A stretch of 10,877 bases of DNA from an uncultured Megamonas sp. (GTDB taxonomy: Bacteria; Bacillota; Negativicutes; Selenomonadales; Selenomonadaceae), in the NCBI GenBank assembly GCA_900554895.1, contig USIX01000072.1, positions 1-10,877 on the forward strand, given 5' to 3'. Position 1 is the first letter of the stretch. Every line of letters begins with the position of its first letter. Under the pieces are notes generated by a model that saw only the letters and a list, made by a program, of their open reading frames with translations, had not been told where the DNA came from and did no database searches. Shown one piece after another: positions 1-7,106 of this stretch. A program made the translations under genes and the position numbers.

Positions 1-51
1 CTCTTTGCGATTTATCGCTTAGAGATATCTTATACCTTTAGGTGATTTTTG

Positions 52-87
52 GTTCATTTTTCTTTTGTTTTCAAAAGAAAAATGAAC
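52..87. repeat. Perfect 16-bp inverted repeat (stem-loop) downstream of the microprotein gene
   Basis: The arms at 52-67 and 72-87 are perfectly complementary over 16 bases around a TTTT loop. The stem is AT-rich. It lies 13 nt past the stop of the 59-residue gene on the minus strand, so a 3'-end or transcript-stabilising role is possible. Neither side carries the run of T expected after an intrinsic terminator, so I do not call it one. A second, weaker hairpin (1-24, with a GCGA/TCGC core) sits at the window edge and may be cut. Confidence 0.6.
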
Positions 88-100
88 GACAAGTAGAAAT

Positions 101-280
101 TTATTCTCTTTTTTCATGCAGATAATCAAAAATCTGCTTTATCATTACAAGAGCTACGATTACGGCTGCAAATTTCACGAATTCTTCCAGAAGCTGGGGT
201 ACTTCCAAAATCTGAAAAACTGCACCTATAATCAATAATACACACAAAATTAAAATTTTTATCATTAACTGCTTTTTCAT
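101..280 (-). CDS. Small two-helix membrane protein (59 aa), unknown function
   Basis: This open frame of 59 codons starts at ATG 280-278 and ends at TAA 103-101. The protein begins MKKQLMIKIL and ends FDYLHEKRE. It has two hydrophobic stretches, about residues 6-24 and 34-51, separated by an acidic amphipathic linker (QILEVPQLLEEF), with Lys at both ends; this suggests a helical hairpin in the membrane. A GAGGAAG ribosome binding site lies at 293-299, 12 nt from the ATG, which is rather long. The gene follows the glt operon terminator in the same direction. Its expression would need read-through or a weak promoter: a TTGACA at 324-329 is followed by only a poor -10. I recognise no family. 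The membrane-helix pattern and ribosome binding site make it more credible than the overlapping frame at 126-356. Confidence 0.6.
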   Translation of the reverse strand: MKKQLMIKILILCVLLIIGAVFQILEVPQLLEEFVKFAAVIVALVMIKQIFDYLHEKRE

Positions 281-311
281 TTTTATCTTTCACTTCCTCA
301 ATATTTTCAGC

Positions 312-348
312 AAAAAAGCTATCTGTCAAGTATAACAGATAGCTTTTT
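312..348 (-). terminator. Intrinsic terminator of the glutamate synthase operon
   Basis: The stem of 14 perfect base pairs (313-326 with 335-348, core AGCTATCTGT/ACAGATAGCT) has an 8-nt loop. On the minus strand it is followed by a run of T. It begins 10 nt after the stop codon of the last glt gene (359-361), the right place for a rho-independent terminator. The A/T runs on both sides mean it could also act on plus-strand transcripts. Confidence 0.88.
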
Positions 349-358
349 ATTGTCAAAT

Positions 359-2695
359 TTATTCTGCTTTTGTTCTGTACATCTGAATTTTTTCCGGATT
401 ATCTTTAAGTGTCCAAATACCGCACGGACATACACCTGCACAAATACCGCAGCCAATACATTTTTTATCATCAGAAACGTATTCAAAGCTACCGTCTAAA
501 TGCTGAATGCGGGAAATCGCTTTTTCCGGACATGATTCAAGGCAGGTTTCGCAGTCACGGCATGTACCGCAGCTGATACAGCGTGATACATCGTCCGCCG
601 GGTCACCGATTTTGCAGTGATGGCATTTATCAAAATACGCCTTATGCAGACTGTCTTTATTAATCTGCTGTTTTTCCGGGAACGGAGCCACTTCTTTATT
701 CATCACATAAGCATCTGCATAGTAAGCAGCTTTCTGACCTGAACCGATAGCATCCGTTAACCGTCCCGGTTTAATTACGTCACCTGCGGCAAATACGCCG
801 TCCAAAATAGAAGCATCACCGTTCGGCACGAGCCAGTCACGGAATTTTTTGATGCTGTCATCTTGCGGCAGATAATCGAGAATAGGTGCTTCACCAATAG
901 ATACAAGTACCATATCCCCCGGTATAAAACGACCTTTATTATCATAAATACCTTCATCAGTAATTTTCGTCGTCATAAACGGCCAGATTAATTTGCCGCC
1001 GCGGCTTTCAATATATTCTATTTCATCATCAAATGCCGCCGGCTTCTGCACATCGATACAAGTAACCGTTTCAGCCCCCATATCATAAGCACCGCGAGCC
1101 GTATCCATACCGGCATTACCGCAGCCGATTACGATTACATGTTTACCTACTTTCGGATTATCGCCGCGATTTACGGCTTTCAGGAATTGCAGACCCATAA
1201 CGAGTTTTTCTGCGCCTTCCCAAGGAAAATAACGTGATTTATGACCGCCTGTCGATACGACTACAGCGTCTGACTTACTTCTTATCTGAGCGAATTTTTC
1301 TGCATCGACTTTACATTCTGATACAAACTTAACACCTATATCCTCAATACGTTTCAACTCAGCCTGTAATAATTCATGTGCCAGACGGGCACGCGGAATA
1401 ACCTGTTCCAGTTTACCGCCCATATGTTTATCATCATCGTAAACCGTTACATCGTGACCTTTACGGGCAAGCTTCCAAGCAGCTGACAAACCTGCCACGC
1501 CGCCGCCGATAACGGCAATTTTCTTACCGGTTTTTTCTTTCGGAGCTTCAACTTTCGTAAAAGCGGAAAGATAGCCGAGAGGCCCAATCTGTACAGCTTC
1601 ATCAATACTGCTTCTCGTACAGTTGTCCATACACGGATTAGGACATACGCTGCCGCAAACGGAGCCAGGGAACGGCGTATATTCCAGAACGAGTTTAACC
1701 GCATCTTCCAATTTGCCCTGACGGATTAAATTATATCGCTTCTGGGTAGGAATATTAGATGGGCAGTTGAATTCGCACGGAGCCGCAAATTTGGCATTTT
1801 CCCACTGCGGAACTCTCTGACGGTAAAGACCGGTAACAACCGTAGGATTTACAACAAAATCATCAACGGCAACATCACTGAACATACCGCCTTTAATCCA
1901 TTCATTCAGACGAAAGGATTTGATATCCGGCTGTTTATTGGCAGCTGCCTGTTTTTCTTCAAATGTAAGCGGTTCCAGCTTATGCCACTGTTCCCACTGA
2001 GACAGCTCACCTCGAAGTTCCCTTTTATCAACGGCTTCCAGAAATTCATCCATATTGCCGTCAAGAAAAGCGATATCTTCTTTTGTTAAATCTTTCAAAC
2101 GAATGTCCGCCGGATATCCGTCGATTTTACCGCGGAAATATACCGTACCGCCAACCATGCCGACACACGGACGTTCACCGAGAACGCTGTCGAACTGTTC
2201 GCTGTCAACACCGCAGACAACTGCTTTACCTCCGCCCATAAATTCAAACGAGAATGAACCTACATTTTTCAATACCCACAACTGCGGTTCTTCATACAGA
2301 GGGTCGTGTTTCATAAGAGAACCGGAGCGAGTACCTGCACGTCCGCCGATATAAATCTTACCGCCGGCAGAGCAGTGTCCCGCCGTATCACCAGCATCAC
2401 CGCGCACTGTTATCTTACCGCCGGCATTGAGCCAGCCCACATCAGCAGAAGACGACTCATCTACAACAATTTCCGTATTATCAAGACACATACAACCGAC
2501 ACGCTGACCGGCATTCGTTACATGAAAAAATAATTTTTTACCTTCCGGATGCCATAGCGGTCCGCCGATATCATGCTGACCGGAGGCATGTATTTCAAAC
2601 TCAGTTTCTCCTTTGGCTACAGCCTCGCCAATAGCAAGGAGTAAATCTTGCGTGGACATACGTTCATGTCCGACTAAAGTATCTATAGTAAACAT
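359..2695 (-). CDS. Glutamate synthase subunit: GXGXG domain fused to GltD-like FAD/NAD(P)H oxidoreductase with ferredoxin tail
   Basis: This is the third gene of the split glutamate synthase operon, 778 aa. Residues about 1-250 are a GXGXG beta-helix domain, with Gly-rich repeats such as NAGGKITVRGDAGDTAGH; in ordinary GOGAT it ends the large subunit. Residues about 290-385 carry the Fe-S Cys pattern of the GltD N-terminus (C307, C311, C347, C351, C355, C359). An FAD site GGGVAG lies at 397-402, a pyridine-nucleotide site GCGNAG at 524-529, and a second FAD motif GVFAAGD at 633-639. The tail has two classic 4Fe-4S motifs (C712/C715/C718/C722-P and C746/C749/C752/C756-P), plus extra CxxC pairs at 691/694 and 706/709. 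It presumably passes electrons from NAD(P)H or ferredoxin to the FMN subunit. GAGGAGG lies about 10 nt before the ATG, and the gap to the upstream gene is 22 nt. The fusion and domain order are read directly; the electron donor is inferred. Confidence 0.9.
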   Translation of the reverse strand: MFTIDTLVGHERMSTQDLLLAIGEAVAKGETEFEIHASGQHDIGGPLWHPEGKKLFFHVTNAGQRVGCMCLDNTEIVVDESSSADVGWLNAGGKITVRGDAGDTAGHCSAGGKIYIGGRAGTRSGSLMKHDPLYEEPQLWVLKNVGSFSFEFMGGGKAVVCGVDSEQFDSVLGERPCVGMVGGTVYFRGKIDGYPADIRLKDLTKEDIAFLDGNMDEFLEAVDKRELRGELSQWEQWHKLEPLTFEEKQAAANKQPDIKSFRLNEWIKGGMFSDVAVDDFVVNPTVVTGLYRQRVPQWENAKFAAPCEFNCPSNIPTQKRYNLIRQGKLEDAVKLVLEYTPFPGSVCGSVCPNPCMDNCTRSSIDEAVQIGPLGYLSAFTKVEAPKEKTGKKIAVIGGGVAGLSAAWKLARKGHDVTVYDDDKHMGGKLEQVIPRARLAHELLQAELKRIEDIGVKFVSECKVDAEKFAQIRSKSDAVVVSTGGHKSRYFPWEGAEKLVMGLQFLKAVNRGDNPKVGKHVIVIGCGNAGMDTARGAYDMGAETVTCIDVQKPAAFDDEIEYIESRGGKLIWPFMTTKITDEGIYDNKGRFIPGDMVLVSIGEAPILDYLPQDDSIKKFRDWLVPNGDASILDGVFAAGDVIKPGRLTDAIGSGQKAAYYADAYVMNKEVAPFPEKQQINKDSLHKAYFDKCHHCKIGDPADDVSRCISCGTCRDCETCLESCPEKAISRIQHLDGSFEYVSDDKKCIGCGICAGVCPCGIWTLKDNPEKIQMYRTKAE

Positions 2696-2717
2696 GCTTG
2701 CTTTTCCTCCTCACCAA

Positions 2718-4349
2718 TTAGCATACATACTGAATTCCAAGTTTATCTGCAACAGCTTTATCAGTGGAAACGAGAGCATCGCTTCTGCCTACCGGAAGAG
2801 ACGAGTTGCCGATAGGTGCCATGAGTTTTCTCAGTTCCGCATCAAAAGCCAGAACATAATCAACAATTTTCTGGGCGCCTTTATCAATATCAAGACGTTT
2901 AACAAGACGAGGGTCCTGCGTACAGATGCCGGTTGGGCATTTACCCGTATTGCAGGCATTGCAGCGACCGTGTTCATTGCCGATACAGCCGAGAAGCTGA
3001 ATTAAAATCTTACCGCAGAATACACCGTTTGCACCGAGGCAAATCATCTTAAAGGCATCTGCCGCCGCATTGCCGGTAAGACCGATACCGCCGCCGCCAT
3101 AAAGCGGAATTTGCCCCTGAAGACCTTGTTTTACGGCTGCCAGATAACAGTCGCGGATTTTTGAAACAACCGGATGACCCGTATGGTCGAGCGAAATTTC
3201 ATTGGCTGCGCCCGTACCGCCCTGAATGCCGTCAATAAAGAAACCGCCGCAGATTTTATAAGGGTCACGAAGCAAGTTATTGTATACGGATACAGAGGTT
3301 GCCGAAGCAGCGCATTTTATCGCAACAGGAACTCTGAAACCGAATGCTGCATTCATTGACAAATGCATTTTCTGTACAGACTCTTCAATGGAATAAAGAC
3401 CCTGATGGTTTGGCGGTGAAGAAAGAGTGGCTTTCGGTACGCCGCGAATTGCCTGAACATGTTCAGCAACTTTAGCCGCCTGCAAAAGACCGCCGTCACC
3501 CGGTTTTGCACCCTGACCGATTTTAATCAGCACACCGGCTGGGTCTACTTTCATTTTCGGCAGTGCCTTAACGATACGGTTCCAACCAAAATGACCGGAA
3601 GCAATCTGCAAAATCATGTATTTTAAATAATCCGATTCCAGAAGTTTAATCGGCATACCGCCTTCACCGGAACTCATACGGATTGGAATATTGCATTTTT
3701 CATTCAGATAAGCACAGGCAAGTGCTACGGCTTCCCATGCTCTCGTGGAAAGCGCACCGATGGACATATCGGAGAAAATAAGCGGATAAATCCATCTTAC
3801 AGGCGGAGCTTTATGATCCATAACAAGTTTGCCGTTTTCCATTTTAAACGGCAGTTGTTTTGCCGGCAGCACACGACCGAACGGAGCACGAATATCGAAA
3901 GTATGACGCTGCGAATCAAGCGACGGGTCAGTCATCTGGGAAATGCGGCCGACAACAATACTGTCAAGCGTTCTTTGCGCATTCAAGTTCGTACGTCCAC
4001 CGCGTTTAATCGGACCGTGGTCACGGGAAAGAAGCGTTTTTCTTGTATCCGGATTTCTCACAGGACGGATAGCACCGTTAGGACATACTTTTTCACACAT
4101 ACCGCAGCCAACGCATGCGTTGGCAAGTGTTTTAATCTGTTTTATGACAGGAACAGCTTTATGACTGTGCTTTGGTTCCGGAAAAACACTGTCGGATGTA
4201 GTTTTATCAATACGCAGCACATCAGCTTCAATAGCATGGAACGTGCAGGTAGCAAGACAGCTTCCACACATAGTACAGCGGTTCATATCATATTCTATTT
4301 TCCAATTCAAATCATTTACGCTTATATCTTGTGTTCTTACTGTTTCCAT
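2718..4349 (-). CDS. Glutamate synthase FMN (synthase) subunit with N-terminal 2[4Fe-4S] domain, archaeal type
   Basis: This 543-aa protein is the catalytic synthase part: glutamate is formed from 2-oxoglutarate, ammonia and reduced FMN. Residues about 15-100 form a ferredoxin-like domain with C25/C28/C31/C35 and C79/C82/C85/C89-P. The FMN-barrel domain follows, with SSGEGG (226-231), the hallmark KIGQGAKPGDGG (276-287), SPPNHQGLYSIEE (311-323) and GGTGAA (377-382). The Cys cluster C463, C466, C471-P and C476 matches the place of the 3Fe-4S site of GOGAT; which three Cys bind it is not certain. It lacks both the amidotransferase and the GXGXG domains, which the flanking genes supply. The start ATG has GGAGG 7 nt upstream and overlaps the previous gene's stop by 13 nt, suggesting translational coupling. 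Size and layout fit the archaeal glutamate synthase family. Confidence 0.92.
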   Translation of the reverse strand: METVRTQDISVNDLNWKIEYDMNRCTMCGSCLATCTFHAIEADVLRIDKTTSDSVFPEPKHSHKAVPVIKQIKTLANACVGCGMCEKVCPNGAIRPVRNPDTRKTLLSRDHGPIKRGGRTNLNAQRTLDSIVVGRISQMTDPSLDSQRHTFDIRAPFGRVLPAKQLPFKMENGKLVMDHKAPPVRWIYPLIFSDMSIGALSTRAWEAVALACAYLNEKCNIPIRMSSGEGGMPIKLLESDYLKYMILQIASGHFGWNRIVKALPKMKVDPAGVLIKIGQGAKPGDGGLLQAAKVAEHVQAIRGVPKATLSSPPNHQGLYSIEESVQKMHLSMNAAFGFRVPVAIKCAASATSVSVYNNLLRDPYKICGGFFIDGIQGGTGAANEISLDHTGHPVVSKIRDCYLAAVKQGLQGQIPLYGGGGIGLTGNAAADAFKMICLGANGVFCGKILIQLLGCIGNEHGRCNACNTGKCPTGICTQDPRLVKRLDIDKGAQKIVDYVLAFDAELRKLMAPIGNSSLPVGRSDALVSTDKAVADKLGIQYVC

Positions 4350-5443
4350 CTTTGAACCTCCAGGTCATTGGTTATTACTACAACTTCGCGTTCATTCGGA
4401 TATATATCTTTGCTCATATCTCTATTTGGCAGAATTTCATTAATACCGCATACCTCTGAGGATATCGCTACCATATTTTCATCACCGCCGACAACTACAG
4501 GACGCAGCTTCTTTGAGTCGCAGCAAGTCATCATGCGTCCATCCGGCAAATTGGCAATAATAGTATTCGGTCCATTTATTTCCAGATTTGCCAATGACTG
4601 GCGAATAGCCGTCAAAACTTCCTTATCCGGACGCTTATCTATTTCTTCAAACGGAAGAGGCGTTATTACATGTTTATAATATTCAATCGGCCATTTAAGC
4701 TCATGCAATACATAATGAAGAGTGTACAAAAAGTTCTGCGAATCTGACTCAAAACCGATATATCCTCGATGCAGTGATTTTTGAAATTCTTTATTTTTTG
4801 TAAAAAATGTATTTTCACCGTTTGCACAAAGCGTATATCCTTGTAAAAAGAACGGATGCGCTGCATAGCGGACAATATCATAGTTTGTATTCTGACGACA
4901 CTGAGCTACAATATTTTTGGCAAGTAAACAACCATTTTCGTTCCATAAATGGAAATATGTAGCAATATCGGCAGGGTCGCCAATTTCTTTTAATGTAAGT
5001 ACATCCGGCCAGAAAGAATATACAAAACCGTCACCTGTTTCTTCCAGAATTTTACGCAGTGCCAATCTTGTATCAAGCAAAAGTTCGCCTTTTTCATCAT
5101 CCGACTTATCACGATAATATTCCGGATAATCATAATTGCGGAAAATATAATACGGCATTGCCTGAATATCAAGTCCCGGCTGCTTGTCCGGCACCGGTAT
5201 CCATTCCGCCAGCTGTACAAAGTTATGGCTGTCCATATATTCTTCAACCATTTCAGCTCCGCGCTGCGTGCAGGCAAGTGAAAGCAGAGGCTTATCCTTA
5301 TAGTCGGAAAAAATTCCGTATAAATCCTTCATTACCATAGCAAATCCCGAATTATCATGACCCTCCTGCTGAGGAATCATCAGTTTAAGAGCCTTAGCCG
5401 GGCTAACAGGTACTTTACTTTTTATTGAACCTATTCTACACAA
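4337..5443 (-). CDS. Class II glutamine amidotransferase subunit of split glutamate synthase (TTG start)
   Basis: This first gene of the glt operon encodes 368 aa. It should hydrolyse glutamine with an N-terminal Cys nucleophile and hand ammonia to the FMN subunit. The frame is open further upstream, to an ATG at 5476. TTG at 5443-5441 is far better: GGAGG lies 8 nt before it, and it puts Cys at residue 2 (M-C-R-I-G-S), as class II amidotransferases require after Met removal. Other family-like elements are QQEGHDNSGFA (25-35), VRYAAHP (191-197), NGEN (208-211, comparable to the HNGE/NGD oxyanion region), ESDSQ (232-236) and a C-terminal GGDENMVAISSEVCGI (319-334). It is more divergent than GltB N-termini and resembles stand-alone GlxB/archaeal-type amidotransferase subunits. 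The family call rests on these motifs plus the tight operon with the synthase subunits. Confidence 0.87.
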   Translation of the reverse strand: MCRIGSIKSKVPVSPAKALKLMIPQQEGHDNSGFAMVMKDLYGIFSDYKDKPLLSLACTQRGAEMVEEYMDSHNFVQLAEWIPVPDKQPGLDIQAMPYYIFRNYDYPEYYRDKSDDEKGELLLDTRLALRKILEETGDGFVYSFWPDVLTLKEIGDPADIATYFHLWNENGCLLAKNIVAQCRQNTNYDIVRYAAHPFFLQGYTLCANGENTFFTKNKEFQKSLHRGYIGFESDSQNFLYTLHYVLHELKWPIEYYKHVITPLPFEEIDKRPDKEVLTAIRQSLANLEINGPNTIIANLPDGRMMTCCDSKKLRPVVVGGDENMVAISSEVCGINEILPNRDMSKDIYPNEREVVVITNDLEVQRWKQ

Positions 5444-5522
5444 AATAATCGCCTCCAAAATAATCCATTTATACACAATAAATATTTGATATTTCTATCA
5501 GTATCATTTTAAATTAAAAGAC

Positions 5523-5546
5523 AAATGTATTTATTTTTATACATTT
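5523..5546. promoter_or_regulatory. Inverted repeat AAATGTAT-N8-ATACATTT in the glt leader
   Basis: Perfect 8-bp arms at 5523-5530 and 5539-5546 lie roughly +14 to +37 from the predicted glt transcription start. It may be an operator half of a two-site arrangement with the similar repeat at 5602-5624, or an RNA hairpin in the leader. AT-rich DNA makes chance repeats common. Confidence 0.35.
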
Positions 5547-5566
5547 ATTTGAAAAGTGCAATTTAC

Positions 5567-5595
5567 ATTATATAAACATGTTACTTACATGTCAA
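5567..5595 (-). promoter_or_regulatory. Consensus sigma-A promoter of the glutamate synthase operon
   Basis: On the minus strand a perfect -35 TTGACA (5595-5590) is followed by exactly 17 bases and a perfect -10 TATAAT (5572-5567). Transcription would start near 5560, giving a leader of about 117 nt before the TTG start of the amidotransferase gene. A fully consensus core promoter on a biosynthetic operon is strong and would normally need repression. Confidence 0.85.
5576..5592. promoter_or_regulatory. Putative operator ACATGT-N5-ACATGT inside the glt promoter
   Basis: Two identical palindromic hexamers ACATGT (5576-5581 and 5587-5592) are 11 bp apart, one helical turn. One overlaps the -35 hexamer and the other lies in the spacer. 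A dimeric repressor bound here would block RNA polymerase. The regulator is unknown. TGTNA-like half-sites recall GlnR/TnrA boxes (TGTNA-N7-TNACA), but no site matches that consensus with correct spacing. Confidence 0.45.
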
Positions 5596-5601
5596 TATAT
5601 T

Positions 5602-5624
5602 TATACATATTTCTAAAATGTATA
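5602..5624. promoter_or_regulatory. Inverted repeat TATACAT-N9-ATGTATA upstream of the glt -35
   Basis: Perfect 7-bp arms at 5602-5608 and 5618-5624 lie just upstream of the -35 box of the glt promoter. The arm sequence shares ATACAT/ATGTAT with the repeat at 5523-5546 on the other side of the promoter. Confidence 0.35.
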
Positions 5625-5822
5625 CTTTAAACAAACCCTTATATCATAAATACTTTAAAATAGTTTTAAAATTTAATATATTATTTTTATGTAAAATAAA
5701 GTATTTTATTTCATTTATTTTTTTATTGCATATTACAGATTAACATCAATTATCCGTAAACAGCACTTACTTTAGATAAATACACTTTCCATTTTATTGT
5801 ATTGCATAGTTTTTCTGTATAC

Positions 5823-5854
5823 AAAAAGGACAGAACTTTTATACGTTCTGTCCT
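5823..5854 (-). terminator. Intrinsic terminator of the DUF3783/coiled-coil operon
   Basis: The 10-bp stem pairs AGGACAGAAC (5827-5836) with GTTCTGTCCT (5845-5854) around an 8-nt loop. On the minus strand it is followed by a run of T (5827-5823). It starts 6 nt after the stop codon of the coiled-coil gene. Confidence 0.88.
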
Positions 5855-5860
5855 AACAAA

Positions 5861-6601
5861 TTACTTGTTCAAAAAATCATTTATTATGTTTTTAGCCTGA
5901 TACTTAACTGTTTCTATAATATCTCTATGCTCGGTCAATTCTTGTTCTGCTATAACTTTCAAATCATTTACCTTGTTTTCTACATCTTTTAGTTTACCTA
6001 GCTGTAAATTTATATTATGCAGCGTTTGTTCTAATTCTGTTATACGTGTCTGCAAATCCTCAGCTTCCGCTTTATCTTCTTTATCCTTACCGGTGATTTT
6101 ATCCAGCATTTCTGTTAAAAAGGATTTTTCCTGCGTAACTTCTTCATGCTGTCTGGATAACTTATCTTTTTCCTGCTGCAAACGGGTCAGCTCATTTTCC
6201 AAATCTGTCTGCTGCTGACTAAGTTCCTGCTGCCTTTGCTCCAACTGTTTAACATCATATTCTTTAGCATTTTGTTCACTTTGACTGTGCAAACTCCATG
6301 AAAACGACAGACAAAAACCAGCTACTCCGGCAGCAATAAATACAACTGTTAAACATATTCGCTTAATATATTTTTTTAATCTTGCTTTTCTTTTCACTTT
6401 ATTTTCCGGCTGTATTGCTTCTTTTGGCGACAGTTCTTCTATTTTTATATTTGCCGACTTTTTTTGTACATTTTCCGCATCAGATTTAATTTGCTGAAAC
6501 GTTCCCTGCTCAAGCTGTTCCATTTCTTCTTTCGTCAAAAATCTGGTCGGTTCGTCATTTTTCGGTATAATGCTCTTTGACTGGGCATTTTTATCGTCCA
6601 A
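5861..6601 (-). CDS. Membrane-anchored coiled-coil protein, unknown function
   Basis: This 246-aa protein is predicted to cross the membrane once. A charged N-terminal part is followed by a Lys/Arg-rich stretch (about 68-81), one transmembrane helix (about 82-103, CLTVVFIAAGVAGFCLSF) and a long C-terminal part rich in Gln, Glu, Lys and Leu with heptad spacing. This gives two probable coiled coils (about 111-165 and 177-222), presumably outside the membrane by the positive-inside rule. No enzyme motif is visible. The second of two adjacent TTG codons (6601) sits 7 nt after AAAGGTG and is preferred; the first (6604) is only 4 nt away and would add one residue. It follows the DUF3783 gene by 17 nt and is clearly its operon partner. 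A structural, scaffold or cell-envelope role is possible but not shown. Confidence 0.75.
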   Translation of the reverse strand: MDDKNAQSKSIIPKNDEPTRFLTKEEMEQLEQGTFQQIKSDAENVQKKSANIKIEELSPKEAIQPENKVKRKARLKKYIKRICLTVVFIAAGVAGFCLSFSWSLHSQSEQNAKEYDVKQLEQRQQELSQQQTDLENELTRLQQEKDKLSRQHEEVTQEKSFLTEMLDKITGKDKEDKAEAEDLQTRITELEQTLHNINLQLGKLKDVENKVNDLKVIAEQELTEHRDIIETVKYQAKNIINDFLNK

Positions 6602-6618
6602 CAAAATTCACCTTTCTT

Positions 6619-7011
6619 TTATTTTTCATCTTTACGCATGGAAAGATGCTCTTTTTCCATAGCTTCACAAACACGGCGCAATGTCCAAAAACGATTAAAC
6701 GACGTAACGACAGCTTTGCAAACCGGCACCTTCAAATTCTGTTCCCGCATTTTTTTTAATACGGTGTCCAAACGGCTTTTGGTAAAATTATGAAACATCA
6801 TCAATTCATAATTAAAACTAAAAGCCTCATCTTCGCTGTGATTTTCACTGAAACCTTTTAACCCGAACAAAAATCCCACTTTTTGCCAGCAAGCCTTTTC
6901 ATCGGCCAGAATAACATTTATCTTCATACTCTCAATCAAAGATTTTAATGCTGCAAGTTCATCTTTATTTTTAAAATTATAAAGTAATATTTTCTCTTCT
7001 TTTTTCATCAT
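6619..7011 (-). CDS. DUF3783 family protein
   Basis: A soluble protein of about 130 aa with no predicted membrane helix. The C-terminal half (about 69-121) reads ELMMFHNFTKSRLDTVLKKM, then VPVCKAVVTSFNRFWTL and EAMEKEH. This matches my memory of DUF3783 proteins of Bacillota, with their F-xx-LD-xx-L, KAV-T-xN-xx-WTL and KEH pattern. The function of that family is unknown. The frame is open further upstream, but ATG 7011 has GAGGTG (7021-7026) 9 nt before it and lies just downstream of a good promoter whose start would be near 7027. A second ATG follows directly at 7008. It is the first gene of a two-gene operon with the coiled-coil membrane protein. Confidence 0.8.
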   Translation of the reverse strand: MMKKEEKILLYNFKNKDELAALKSLIESMKINVILADEKACWQKVGFLFGLKGFSENHSEDEAFSFNYELMMFHNFTKSRLDTVLKKMREQNLKVPVCKAVVTSFNRFWTLRRVCEAMEKEHLSMRKDEK

Positions 7012-7033
7012 GAACAAATTCACCTCGCCCCTT

Positions 7034-7062
7034 ATTATAGAATATAAATATACATTCGACAA
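7034..7062 (-). promoter_or_regulatory. Sigma-A promoter of the DUF3783 operon
   Basis: On the minus strand -35 TTGTCG (7062-7057), 17 bases, and a perfect -10 TATAAT (7039-7034). The predicted start near 7027 leaves a very short leader beginning just before the ribosome binding site. It lies right after the terminator of the preceding gene. Confidence 0.75.
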
Positions 7063-7076
7063 TAACACGCTTAACA

Positions 7077-7106
7077 AAAAAAGAGCAGTAAAAACTGCTC
7101 TTTTTT
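7077..7106 (-). terminator. Intrinsic terminator of the DUF2939-like gene
   Basis: The 13-bp stem (7077-7089 with 7094-7106, core AGAGCAGT/ACTGCTCT) has an AAAA loop and a run of T on the minus strand. Its first arm overlaps the stop codon of the gene (7105-7107). The T/A runs on both sides would also allow termination from the opposite direction. Confidence 0.88.

Larger units (their letters stand above)
5444..5860. other. Long AT-rich intergenic region upstream of the glt operon
   Basis: About 400 bases with no credible gene. It holds the glt promoter and its ~117-nt leader, several short ATGTAT/ATACAT/ACATGT repeats, and the terminator of the neighbouring operon at its right end. Between about 5625 and 5820 there is only AT-rich DNA, with short inverted repeats such as TTTAAAA-TAG-TTTTAAA at 5654-5670. 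I see no riboswitch-like conserved fold or attenuator in the leader. Confidence 0.6.

Noticed and set aside
126..356. Minus-strand open frame of 76 codons next to the glt terminator
   Set aside because: It starts inside the terminator, has no ribosome binding site, and its protein shows no coherent pattern. The shifted frame at 101-280 has a ribosome binding site and two membrane helices.
2055..2533. Plus-strand open frames opposite the glutamate synthase genes
   Set aside because: They are antisense shadows of strongly recognised coding sequence, without ribosome binding sites or family resemblance. The same holds for those at 2613-3005 and 3813-4443.
5444..5560. Riboswitch or attenuator in the ~117-nt glt leader
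   Set aside because: It holds only AT-rich short hairpins, with no T-tailed terminator and no conserved aptamer-like core that I recognise.
5523..5624. GlnR/TnrA box (TGTNA-N7-TNACA) at the glt promoter
   Set aside because: TGTNA-like half-sites occur, but none pairs with TNACA at 7-base spacing; the closest needs an 8-base spacer and a mismatch.
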